This document shows positions 1-7,747 of a DNA stretch of 32,535 nucleotides, piece by piece. The stretch's first letter is position 1. The number at the start of each line of letters is the position of its first letter. The position numbers and the translations under genes are program-made. The notes under the pieces were generated by a model. It had not been told where the DNA came from. It ran no database searches and was given only the letters and a program-made list of their open reading frames with translations. The stretch comes from Myxococcota bacterium. GTDB lineage: Bacteria > Myxococcota_A > Polyangia > JAAYKL01. Where the stretch lies: contig JANQET010000091.1 in the NCBI GenBank assembly GCA_028278265.1, positions 1 through 32,535 of the forward strand, in the 5' to 3' direction.

Positions 1-225
1 TTTTCTCCTTTCTCCCAAACCTCTACCAAAGATCTGACACGATCCAACTTCCCTAGATTTGCCTGAAAACAACTCCCTCGATTAGCGTGACCGGGCTCAC
101 GAGCACGAGTGTCACCCCTTCAACTGGACCTTCAAAGGATATCTGAAAAAAAGAGAAGAAAAAAAGTTGCTTGGGCCCGTTATGGTTTGGTGCTTTCTCG
201 AGTATACTGTCGTCGAGGAGGCACC

Positions 226-513
226 ATGAAAATGGATCCCGAAGACGCTGAAGAACTCGAGGAAAAACTCGCCAAACACAACGGCTTGACACATCTACGC
301 GTTAAGAAAAGAGGAGACTCTCTTGTCATTTACAGTGGCGCATCCAAAGACACTCAAAACCATGCGAGACTGACTTATATCGGCGGAGACGACTGGGGGC
401 TCAGTTTCCCCAAACACACCGGGCGATGGGAGCGCACACCCTTTACTGGAACGAAGGAAGAACTCTTGGACACTCTTGTGTCCAATTTCAGACACTTCCT
501 TGAAATTTATTAA
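226..513 (+). CDS. Small hypothetical protein with an HTGRWE-x-TPF motif
   Basis: This encodes a 95-aa acidic, soluble-looking protein. I chose the ATG at 226 because GAGGAGG stands a few bases upstream (cgaggaggcaccATG); the frame stays open further upstream but has no comparable start. There is no signal peptide and no membrane segment. The N-terminus is a charged helix (residues about 4-16). The rest looks like a small beta-rich domain holding LRVKKRGDSLVIYSG and, near residues 62-70, HTGRWERTPF. I recall short hypothetical proteins of this look (HARL plus HTGRWxxTPF) in mobile or accessory DNA, but I cannot give a function. It sits in the AT-richer element with no close partner gene: the next supported gene starts 1.67 kb away. 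I am fairly sure it is a real gene and have no functional call. Confidence 0.7.
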   Translation: MKMDPEDAEELEEKLAKHNGLTHLRVKKRGDSLVIYSGASKDTQNHARLTYIGGDDWGLSFPKHTGRWERTPFTGTKEELLDTLVSNFRHFLEIY

Positions 514-2184
514 TGATTACTAACCCTTGCAGGATTTTCGATCTGTCGAACTAGTCCTAGAATGATTGGCCACGATAAGGGTCCCCACTTTTGTGGTTAG
601 CGTCAAGTCTCATTTTTAAGAGACCTCGGCCGCCAGTTATTAGGGGAAGATCAAACAGGGAGGGGTTTTTATTTCGTTCGTTTGTTCGTTTAACGAAAAC
701 TGGCCCGATACAAACTAGGCTCACATAGAGCCCTACTTTCTTTAACTCTCTCACAAACGAACCAAATCTCTCAACCGTCTGTAATAATTAAACTTTTTCG
801 ATCCAGCGGAATTGCAACCCAAAAGTCCTGGTTTTACGTGTTCTTGAATTGAATCTTAACGACTACTCTATAGTTCATAAGGTGTATTTTCTGAGCTTAT
901 GAATCTTTCGGAGTCACAACACCTCTTAAAAAGCAATCAAGTTAAAACGGCATTAAAACCGAGTTAAAGAAAATCCTAATATAGAACCCCTTTAGAAACC
1001 ACAGAAAAGCAAAAGGAAATCCAAACTGGAGCCACCAGGCGCAATAGCAATGTACATGGTAGCCACATGCACAACACAGGAGCACCGTGAACGCTCTCCA
1101 ACGCCCTTTATCACTACACGTGAGGACTAACGACGCGGTTTGGTTGGAGAGAACACGGGGTCTTCCTGAACTGGTTTGGCTTTATAATTCAGAAGTTCAG
1201 AAAAAAAGATTAAGAAGAGTTTTGTAACGGCCACGGGGCAATCGGCGTGGTGCGGTGTGCTCGCGCTGTTCGAAGCCATCGTCTGAAAAGCGCAAGAGAA
1301 AAGATTCTCATTCAACCGAAACGTAAGGAGTTAATGTGACAGTGTTGATGAAGGCCTATTCTCAAATCGTGATGTTCGGAACGAGTCCCCAAAAAAAGGA
1401 TTACTCCGTTGCTATTCAAGCACAAAAGACACCTACCACTCCAGCGGTGTTGTAGGGCGACTCCCCTGGCTACCGCGACGCCGGTGTTGACTCGTGAAAC
1501 GTGTTGTAGACGTCGAACATCCGGTGAAACACCAGGGTGCAGCAATCGCCATCGGTGACCGCACAGCCTCGAGCGCCTTTGGTGACTGCAGCCTCGAGCA
1601 AGTCCTCAAAGACGCATACCGGCACACCACAACTGTCACATTCTTTGAATCAACTCAGGATGTCAAACTTCATCAGGAATCAATAGTTACGTTTTCAGGG
1701 TCTCACCCACAAGTATTTTACAGTACCAGTTTTTCATACCGTTGGTCAGCAATATTCAGACCCATTGGAAATGCCGTGTGACCGAAAGAGGTCGACGGAA
1801 GTAGTTTTAGGACCGAAAACGAAGTTTGAATAAGTTCGATGGTCCAAAAAAAATGGCCACATCTATTATACCAGGGAGAGAGGCGCGAAAAAAATCCCTG
1901 CGCGTTTTCCTGTATCTTGAAGAACAATGCCCAGCTATGACAGTCAACATCGTCAATTTAGAAACCACTTATTGCTCATTTTTTTTGAAACCTCCGGTAT
2001 TTCGGAGGGTAGTAGTTGCTTGTCCATTATATTTGGTTCATCCCACCGTGATTGTTTTTCTTTTTAACCTTCTTCTGTCTCTTTGAAGTACTCCATTCCC
2101 ACTCCCAGTGAAAAATGCTCCCATGGTTTTTAGAACGTTTGGATAGAACGACAAAGTTGAGTTTTATTTCTCGAGGAGCTGAGA
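514..2184. other. Long stretch without a convincing gene
   Basis: About 1.67 kb inside the accessory block. All open frames here are short, overlap one another on both strands and lack good start sites or recognisable domains. The best candidates are 1336-1455 (GTG after AAGGAG, about 39 codons) and 1494-1781 (GTG start, 95 codons), neither recognisable. Visible structure includes a CCTCCG/CGGAGG hairpin at 1991-2008, a CCAC-TTTT-GTGG hairpin near 585-597 and GTTCGTTT-type repeats near 674-690. It could be decayed genes, a structured RNA or replication/transfer DNA of the element. The sequence does not decide. Confidence 0.6.
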
Positions 2185-2634
2185 ATGAGCAAGAGGAGAA
2201 GAAAAAGCCGTCGACAGGGAGATCGATTCGTCATGCTTTATCATTGGTTGCTTGAGTGCCCGGCATGGAGAGCACTCAAACCCGGTGAACGCGCTCTTTA
2301 TGTTGCGTTCAAATATAAATACAACGGCAGCAACAATGGCAAAATCGGTTTCGGCGTTCGGGAAGCGGCGCGATTTCTCAATGTATCAAAAGACACAGCT
2401 GGAAAGTACTTCAAAGGATTGCAGCAAAAAGGGTTCATCAAGGTCATGACTGGATCGAGTTTCGATACGCGGAAAAACCGTCTCGCCACAGAATGGATTC
2501 TCACAGAGATGAGGTTGGCTGGCATTTCACCATCGAAGGAGTTCATGCGTTGGAGATCACCCAAAAACGACTATCCAATATATGATGGAGCCAGTTCTTT
2601 GCAGAGATTTCGTCGGCAGAAATTGAATGACTGA
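2185..2634 (+). CDS. Helix-turn-helix (winged-helix type) protein of integrated elements
   Basis: A 149-aa basic protein with a good start: gaggagctgag precedes the ATG. It opens with a very basic stretch (MSKRRRKSRR). A segment resembling the N-terminus of replication-initiator or DnaD-like winged-helix proteins follows (FVMLYHWLLECPAW, then LKPGERALYVAFK). Residues about 55-95 form a clear HTH (VREAARFLNVSKDTAGKYFKGLQQKGFIKV). I recall similar proteins in genomic islands and integrative elements, where they are annotated only as HTH-domain proteins. Its role here (element replication, copy control or transcription) is inferred. It ends only 7 bp before the stop of the convergent gene at 2642. 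DNA binding is fairly certain; the process is unknown. Confidence 0.75.
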   Translation: MSKRRRKSRRQGDRFVMLYHWLLECPAWRALKPGERALYVAFKYKYNGSNNGKIGFGVREAARFLNVSKDTAGKYFKGLQQKGFIKVMTGSSFDTRKNRLATEWILTEMRLAGISPSKEFMRWRSPKNDYPIYDGASSLQRFRRQKLND

Positions 2635-2641
2635 TTTTTCG

Positions 2642-3295
2642 TTAGCCCCGATAGTACGCTTTTATCCTCTCTCCTGGCGTTCGATCTGGTGAAAGTTCAG
2701 TCATTTTATTTTCAGATTCACAATCCTCTGCGATGTCGCTCATTTCCGGATCACACTGTCTTGAATGATTCTCGAAAATTTCCAGCGCAAAATCGAGGAT
2801 AATGAGACAGTCATTTTTACTCAGAGTCCTTGTGATCGGCAAATCTATCGTTCTATCTTTGGATGGTCGCTTGTGTCCTTGCCCCACAGTCGAAAGCTTT
2901 TTGTTCAGTTCATCCAGATGCTCATACATTGAGCATTGGAAGACAAGGAAGTCCGTTAGCTCCTCTGATCGCTTTGCCGGTTCGCTTTCTAGAATTTCTC
3001 TGATTTGCCGTCTCTTGATTCTATCCCAGCAGGTCATTTTTTTTCCCGTTGCTCGCATCCCGCAAGCTCGGAGCCAGAGTTTGAGCGCCGTTTCATCGCC
3101 ATCTCTGGCGGCGCTTATAATTTTGATCAGACTCATCATCGCAGAATTATACTTATGGTTTTGGTATTCTGATTTGATGAATTTCTTAAACACATAGAAT
3201 AGACCCTCTTGATCAGCTAACTTGGCAGCCCTTTCTAGAACATCAAAATCTCTTTCGGGCGAGTTAAGTTGGGTATCAGTTCTGTGTTTTCCCAT
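2642..3295 (-). CDS. Hypothetical 217-aa cytoplasmic protein
   Basis: I place the start at the ATG at 3295 because AGGAGG stands 9 bases upstream on the minus strand (aggaggttacaagagATG). The frame is open for another 50 codons upstream without a better site. The product (MGKHRTDTQL...) is charged, predicted all-helical, and has no signal peptide or membrane segment. The stretch around residues 60-75 (KIISAARDGDETALKLWLRA) looks like helical repeats. Near residues 80-105 a basic cluster (TGKKMTCWDRIKRRQIREIL) could bind nucleic acid. I recognise no family. It diverges from the HTH/integrase gene set, sharing the 3296-3432 intergenic region, which suits an element regulator or cargo gene, but that is inference. 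Confidence 0.7.
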   Translation of the reverse strand: MGKHRTDTQLNSPERDFDVLERAAKLADQEGLFYVFKKFIKSEYQNHKYNSAMMSLIKIISAARDGDETALKLWLRACGMRATGKKMTCWDRIKRRQIREILESEPAKRSEELTDFLVFQCSMYEHLDELNKKLSTVGQGHKRPSKDRTIDLPITRTLSKNDCLIILDFALEIFENHSRQCDPEMSDIAEDCESENKMTELSPDRTPGERIKAYYRG

Positions 3296-3432
3296 CTCTT
3301 GTAACCTCCTAATATTTAGAGCATTTACCAATTTACTAAAAAAAGTGAATGTCTCCCCTATGATACCCGAAAGTAAGCTGGTTGAATCAGGAAAGGAGCA
3401 AATAAATCCCAGGTTGGGAAGTGCGAGACGAA

Positions 3433-3663
3433 ATGAAAAAGACAAAAAAAAGTCAAAATCGTGCGGTCCTTTCGGTCAGCGAAGTAGCTGAATTGCTGCG
3501 AGTAAACCAAAATACTGTCTATCGCCTTTTCAATCTAGGTGCCATTCCTGGTGGTCGACGAATCAGCAGGCGAGGACCGATTAGATTTCTGCGTAGTGCC
3601 ATACTTGAGTGGGTCGCTCAGGGCACTCCAGCCAACGCCTTGGAGGGTAAGGAGAGTTTATGA
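3433..3663 (+). CDS. Excisionase-like helix-turn-helix protein
   Basis: A 76-aa protein from the ATG at 3433; a GTG at 3421 in frame is an alternative but has no spaced ribosome-binding site. After a lysine-rich leader it carries the compact HTH of the excisionase/MerR-like group (HTH_17 type). Residues about 14-65 read LSVSEVAELLRVNQNTVYRL, followed by a basic wing and the usual end of the fold (RFLRSAILEWVAQG). Such proteins normally act as recombination directionality factors or small repressors. It is the first of two similar HTH genes in tandem just before the integrase, which supports a role in excision or in control of the integrase. Family certain, exact role inferred. Confidence 0.8.
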   Translation: MKKTKKSQNRAVLSVSEVAELLRVNQNTVYRLFNLGAIPGGRRISRRGPIRFLRSAILEWVAQGTPANALEGKESL

Positions 3664-3714
3664 TCAGCACGCTCCAATATTCCAATGCTGATCTGAACGG
3701 TCACTTAGTTGGTT

Positions 3715-4152
3715 ATGTCGGCACGATCGAGCGATAATGCTATCCGGTGCGAGCCAGCGTCTCCTATAACCAGTGCGGGTATTGAGCGACCGTTGACTGT
3801 CGCCGAGACCGCTGAATTTCTCCAGGTTTCAACCAAGACCGTGCTGAACCTTTCAAGTAGCGGCCGTTTGCGTCGTTGCGGAAGACGGGGTTGCCCTCGT
3901 TTTTGGTGGTCTGATATCATGGAATACCTGAAAGGAGACGCCAATGAGACACAACGTGAACAGGAGGCCTCGAGATGTTCCGAAGAGGCAAACCGTACCG
4001 AGACAAAGAAAATGGCAATCGATACGTGGCCGTATGGTTTATCGATGGCCAAAGATACCGACGGCGAACCCCATACACCCGAAAGATTGACGTGGAAAAA
4101 TTCCTCGCACAGTGCGAAGAAGAATACAATCGCACGCAAGGTGGATGGATAA
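3715..4152 (+). CDS. Second excisionase-like HTH protein, overlapping the integrase gene
   Basis: This 145-aa reading frame has an excisionase-type HTH at about residues 26-72 (LTVAETAEFLQVSTKTVLNL, then a Cys/Arg-rich wing and WWSDIMEYLKG). Translation probably starts at the ATG at 3715 (a TTG at 3709 is also in frame); no strong Shine-Dalgarno site is visible. The last 178 bp overlap the integrase in another frame, so the residues after about 87 have low-complexity, non-domain character. The true functional part is the first 80 residues or so. It is the second HTH gene in tandem before the integrase. One may act as directionality factor and the other as regulator, but I cannot assign which. 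Confidence 0.7.
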   Translation: MSARSSDNAIRCEPASPITSAGIERPLTVAETAEFLQVSTKTVLNLSSSGRLRRCGRRGCPRFWWSDIMEYLKGDANETQREQEASRCSEEANRTETKKMAIDTWPYGLSMAKDTDGEPHTPERLTWKNSSHSAKKNTIARKVDG

Positions 4153-5063
4153 AGCCCGACAACAAGCGATCACTTCGATCCAGCGTTGATGCCTTTTTGC
4201 GCGATCACGCTTTGAACAAAACGGTTCACACCTACAAGCAGTATCGCGGTGTGCTGGAGAATTTCCTCGCATTTTGCGGAGACAATCGCCGGTTGGTGTC
4301 GCTAGCCACTAACAATGTGGAGAGCTTTCTGGCCGCGCACAAAGACACAGGTGTTGCAGCTGCGACACTGGCTGCCGATCTACGAGTTATCCGCACCTTC
4401 GCTTCCTGGTGTGTTAAACAGGGATGGATTCGCCGTTCGTTCGCTGCCGATGTGGCTCCGATCCGCGTACCTAAAGGGCGAGTGCGTTTCCTCAAGCCAC
4501 ACCAAGTGGCTCCATTTCTAAAATCGTGCACACCAACGTTTTTGCCGATCGCCATCTTGACGATCTTCTGTGGTTTGCGACGCAAAGAGCTGGTCAATCT
4601 GCGATGGAAAGACGTCGACTTCGACGATGGTACGCTCTATGCCACTGGTGCCAAAACCAACAACGTCCGTGGTGTACCCCTTCATCCACTGGCTCTTGAA
4701 GAACTCCAGAAAATCGATCGCATCAGTGAGTACGTTTTCCCGATAACGAAGGACTCACACCATCGCTTTGGCGTATCGCTACGGGGCGACAAACGCTCTG
4801 AAAACACTCAGTGGTTTAACGCCAAGACCAAACAGGCAGCTGCGAGGATTGGACTCGCACCGGATGAGTTGGACTACCATGGACTTCGGAAAACGTTTGC
4901 CATGCTGGTCCAGGGCACAGGGCACGACGCCCGGATGACGGGTCACCTACTTGGTCATGGACCGGGGAGCAGGGGTGCAGTGACCGATCTGTATGTGTTC
5001 GCCGATCTCGATCGTCAGCGCTCCGCTGTCGAAGCAATCGACATTGGTGAAGAGGTGATTTGA
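3975..5063 (+). CDS. int: Tyrosine recombinase (phage-type integrase)
   Basis: A 362-aa site-specific recombinase expected to insert and excise the element to its left at the adjacent tRNA gene. The start at 3975 has AGGAGG 8 bases upstream. Domains in order are a beta-rich N-terminal arm-binding region (about 1-58), a SAM-like core-binding domain (about 65-155) and the catalytic domain (about 170-350). The catalytic set is visible: Arg202 in CGLRRKEL, Lys227 in GAKTNN, His302 and Arg305 in YHGLRKTF, His328 in GHLLGHG, and the nucleophile Tyr340 in TDLYVF. The length is normal and the gene intact, so it is probably active. It ends 89 bp from the 3' end of tRNA-Ala, the classic arrangement for a tRNA-targeting integrase. 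Confidence 0.95.
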   Translation: MFRRGKPYRDKENGNRYVAVWFIDGQRYRRRTPYTRKIDVEKFLAQCEEEYNRTQGGWIKPDNKRSLRSSVDAFLRDHALNKTVHTYKQYRGVLENFLAFCGDNRRLVSLATNNVESFLAAHKDTGVAAATLAADLRVIRTFASWCVKQGWIRRSFAADVAPIRVPKGRVRFLKPHQVAPFLKSCTPTFLPIAILTIFCGLRRKELVNLRWKDVDFDDGTLYATGAKTNNVRGVPLHPLALEELQKIDRISEYVFPITKDSHHRFGVSLRGDKRSENTQWFNAKTKQAAARIGLAPDELDYHGLRKTFAMLVQGTGHDARMTGHLLGHGPGSRGAVTDLYVFADLDRQRSAVEAIDIGEEVI

Positions 5064-5074
5064 AATGGGGAGTT

Positions 5075-5112
5075 TGGCAAGACTGCCACAATTCTGCCAC
5101 AAACACTGTGGC
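5075..5112. repeat. Short direct and inverted repeats between integrase and tRNA
   Basis: CTGCCACA occurs twice (5083-5090 and 5094-5101), 11 bp apart, so on the same face of the helix. TGGCA (5075-5079) is inverted against TGCCA (5084-5088). GCCACA (5096-5101) is inverted against TGTGGC (5107-5112). Clustered short sites of this kind next to a tRNA attachment site fit arm-type binding sites for the integrase or its directionality factor. The repeats are seen directly; the function is inferred. Confidence 0.4.
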
Positions 5113-5152
5113 TAAATATCAGGAGTTCAACTCAAGTATTGGGGATTATTAG

Positions 5153-5225
5153 TGGAGCTAAGGGGGATCGAACCCCTGACCTCATGACTGCCAGTCATGC
5201 GCTCTCCCAGCTGAGCTATAGCCCC
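5153..5225 (-). tRNA. tRNA-Ala (anticodon GGC)
   Basis: The minus strand folds into a complete 73-nt cloverleaf. It has a GGGGCTA/TAGCTCC acceptor stem with one G-U pair, a D arm GCTC...GAGC, an anticodon stem CATGA/TCATG around the loop CTGGCAG (anticodon GGC, reading GCC), and a T arm AGGGG-TTCGATC-CCCCT. The discriminator base is A, and CCA is not encoded (the next bases are CTA). The 3' end points towards the integrase gene, so the 3' half of this tRNA is the likely attachment site of the left-hand element. Confidence 0.95.
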
Positions 5226-5424
5226 AAAGAACAGGCGCTTGCTGCGCGAGGGTGGTTGTTATCAGCGGCGGTTTGCGGTGTCAAATACTTTATCGCCGAT
5301 TTTGAGATTGTTTTGCATTGTTGCGTAGTTGGCCTGGCTTCAGCGTTGGGGGTGTGCTATTTATCGGGCCGACGCTCGGCCGAAGTGTGGTCTCGGCTGG
5401 CCAATATGACGAGGTTAATGTCCG

Positions 5425-6624
5425 ATGCAAATCGCTATCATTTCCGCTGAATTTTTGAATTCTGCCCCAAAGAGCCGAGCGAGCGCTGATGTCGAGTTGC
5501 TGGCCAATGCGCTGGTGGCCCTGGATCATGAGGTGCGGGTGATCAGCCCGTTGCCGGCCGGGATGGACATCAACGCCCATTCATTGGCCCGGCGGTTGAG
5601 CCCGATCGAAATTGATGTGGGCGGTCACCAGATCTCCTGTTTTCGCTACGATGGTCGCACCTCAGAGGGGGTCTCCGTCAACTTCATCGAACTGGAACAG
5701 TCTTCCGAGCAACTCGATTCGCCCTCGGTTTCCACCGTTTTGGTTCATGGTGCGCTGGAAATCATCCGTTCCCTGAGCGAAAAACCGGACTGGGGGATCA
5801 GTTGGGGGACACCAGCTGCGACTTTCCCTTCACTTTGCCGCGCCGACGGAACGGTCGGAGCGCTGCGTCATTTGCTGGTGCTGACCGCGTTTGACGGCCG
5901 GCACGATGAGGTGGCCACCGGGGTCGCCGCTGCCGATCGTGTGGTGGTTCGACGCCATCTCGCCGCACAGGCTGCTGCCGACCAGTTCGAGCCGCTTGTC
6001 GAAGCGCTGTCCGACGGTCGGGCCATCCCAGTGGACAATCCGGTACCCGGTCGCCTCGAGGTGGACCCCCCGTCCAAGGCGTCGGCCAAGACCACTTTGC
6101 AGCACCGTTTGGGACTACCCGTCGATGGGCAGGTTCCCCTCGTACTGTTTCAGCATCCTCTGACCGACACCTCCCGCGAAGCACTGCTGGCCGCCCTGGG
6201 TCAAAACGTCCAGTTGGTCCTCTGCTCACCCACCGAAGGACTCGACGAGGTGGCCGGCCGCTATCCGGATCGGCTTGGGATCGTTCCCGATGATGTCGCT
6301 CTACAAGATGTGCTGTTTGCCGTCGACGCTGCAGTTGCCGGCGAGGATGAATCGCTGGCCCACGAAGTGATGTCCTGCGGTGCGGTGCCGATCGTCGCTG
6401 TTCCCCAGAGGGCGACAACCCTGGTCGAGCTGGACCCCGCCCTGCGCAGCGGATCGTCGATCGTGATCGGCGATCTGTCCCCGAGATCACTGATTGGCGG
6501 GTTGGGCCGCCTACAGGCCGCAGTTCAATCCGGGCCGCGCTTTTTGGAGCTCACCGCCCGTCTGCCCCGCTACGTGGTCACCTGGGAGGACGCCGCTGAA
6601 CACTACCTGCAGCTGATGAGTTAG
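5425..6624 (+). CDS. Glycogen/starch synthase-like GT-B protein, probable pseudoenzyme
   Basis: A 399-aa protein with the layout of a GT5 glycogen synthase, about 80 residues shorter than the usual 480. The N-terminus follows the family (MQIAIISAEF, SADVELLANALVALDHEVRVISPL). The C-terminus ends as in the family (TWEDAAEHYLQLM). Key catalytic motifs are lost. The KTGGL loop is KSRAS here. The Arg and Lys of the SRL-x(3)-KG motif are replaced in QHPLTDTSREA. The EPCGL motif with its catalytic Glu is replaced by GEDESLAHEV. The fold is probably kept without glycosyl transfer, perhaps as a regulatory or scaffold protein. It starts 199 bp from the tRNA gene, with GAGG about 12 bases upstream, and its end overlaps the convergent gene by 4 bp. 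Confidence 0.75.
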   Translation: MQIAIISAEFLNSAPKSRASADVELLANALVALDHEVRVISPLPAGMDINAHSLARRLSPIEIDVGGHQISCFRYDGRTSEGVSVNFIELEQSSEQLDSPSVSTVLVHGALEIIRSLSEKPDWGISWGTPAATFPSLCRADGTVGALRHLLVLTAFDGRHDEVATGVAAADRVVVRRHLAAQAAADQFEPLVEALSDGRAIPVDNPVPGRLEVDPPSKASAKTTLQHRLGLPVDGQVPLVLFQHPLTDTSREALLAALGQNVQLVLCSPTEGLDEVAGRYPDRLGIVPDDVALQDVLFAVDAAVAGEDESLAHEVMSCGAVPIVAVPQRATTLVELDPALRSGSSIVIGDLSPRSLIGGLGRLQAAVQSGPRFLELTARLPRYVVTWEDAAEHYLQLMS

Positions 6625-7712
6625 ATCAGACCCCACGAGATGCCCGCCCGCCAAATAATTCTCAGCAGCGACGCCTCGGCCACGGTCTCCCCGTCCACCT
6701 GATGGTCTTTTGCGTACAATGCGCCGGAGATGCCCGCGCCGATTAGCACGTCAAATCCGAACGGCAACGGGAGATACCAGGAGGTAATCCCGCCGATGTG
6801 GAATTCGAAGGCGACCGATTTGGAGGTGGGGCGGTCGGGCAGGCTGGGATCCGAGCGAAAGTAGACCACATCCAGCCGGCCGAACGGAGCGATGGTGATC
6901 CGGGCCGGTCCGAGGGGCAGGATCAATCTCAAGGAGAAGTCGATGGGCCAACGGTGGGAGAGCACCGAACCCCAAATCGACCACTGTTTGTCTATTCCCA
7001 CCCATCCGGCACCGAGACCGAGGGCCAGTTTTTCACTGGGCAAGTAAGCCGCCCCCACCCGCGCGCCGTGGAGGATGTGGCTCTGGGGGTGGGCGTATTC
7101 CCCGTGATATCCCATCTCGATGAGCAGCAGTTGCGCTGACGGGTTCGGCAGCGCTTTGTCTGACGGCTCGGTTCCCGGGGAACTGCGCATGAGCAAAGCC
7201 CGATTCACGGAAGGGGGTGCTGCGGTCGGATTTTCACCCTGTTCAGCCAGACGCATCAGCTCGGGCAACAACTCACCCAACAGGGCTTCCCGTGCGGTTG
7301 CGGCGATGGCAAAGGCCAGCGGTAGGTCGCGATCATGCGGAATCTTGACCGGCACCTTTGTCAAAGAACGCCCCTTGGGCTCGACGACGATCAACCGGCA
7401 CTCTCGCTCGTTACACAGATAGCCGAACAAGGCCAGGGTTCCCGGTTGAGCCGCAGCAGCGCGCCGACCCTCGGCGATCCAGGCGTCTGCGTCGCGGGGC
7501 AGTCCGTCCACTTCCCAGGCTTCGGCGTTGACGTCAAATTCATCCAACTGGGTGGTGAGCAGGTCCAACACCTCTTTTGCCGAGGGCACCGCCTCGGGAG
7601 AGGACAACACCACCACCCGGGGCGCTTGGGGAGCTGGCGCACTGTGGACTGAGGTGACAGCGACCATTGCCCCTATCATGGGTACAAAAGCGAATAGAAG
7701 AGGTCGATGCAT
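6621..7712 (-). CDS. Secreted protein with C-terminal outer-membrane beta-barrel-like domain
   Basis: The 363-aa product starts with a signal peptide (hydrophobic core about 4-22, cleavage near HSA-PAP). Residues about 30-165 form an alpha/beta domain (PRVVVLSSPEAVPSAKEVLD and later LALFGYLCNERECRLIVVEP) like periplasmic domains that precede barrels in myxobacterial proteins. Residues about 185-363 are rich in alternating aromatic and glycine strands, typical of a small 8-stranded-type barrel. It follows the kinase gene after 35 bp on the same strand, so the two are probably one transcript. The family is not named. Its layout matches the protein at 13873-14946. An outer-membrane location is a good inference. 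Confidence 0.75.
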   Translation of the reverse strand: MHRPLLFAFVPMIGAMVAVTSVHSAPAPQAPRVVVLSSPEAVPSAKEVLDLLTTQLDEFDVNAEAWEVDGLPRDADAWIAEGRRAAAAQPGTLALFGYLCNERECRLIVVEPKGRSLTKVPVKIPHDRDLPLAFAIAATAREALLGELLPELMRLAEQGENPTAAPPSVNRALLMRSSPGTEPSDKALPNPSAQLLLIEMGYHGEYAHPQSHILHGARVGAAYLPSEKLALGLGAGWVGIDKQWSIWGSVLSHRWPIDFSLRLILPLGPARITIAPFGRLDVVYFRSDPSLPDRPTSKSVAFEFHIGGITSWYLPLPFGFDVLIGAGISGALYAKDHQVDGETVAEASLLRIIWRAGISWGLI

Positions 7713-7747
7713 CAGACCATCAGCGTGCTCTATTGAAAACGTGTGCG

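Noticed and set aside
1336..1781. Two consecutive frames (GTG 1336-1455 after AAGGAG, and GTG 1494-1781) as a frameshifted gene
   Set aside because: Neither translation resembles a family, the two parts do not join into one recognisable protein, and competing frames exist on the other strand.
1991..2008. Hairpin CCTCCG-GTATTT-CGGAGG as a terminator
   Set aside because: The T run lies before the stem on the plus strand, and no T run follows it on either strand.
5418..5450. Ten-codon frame overlapping the start of the glycogen-synthase-like gene as a leader peptide
   Set aside because: Very short, and it could arise by chance; GAGG fits the main start about as well.
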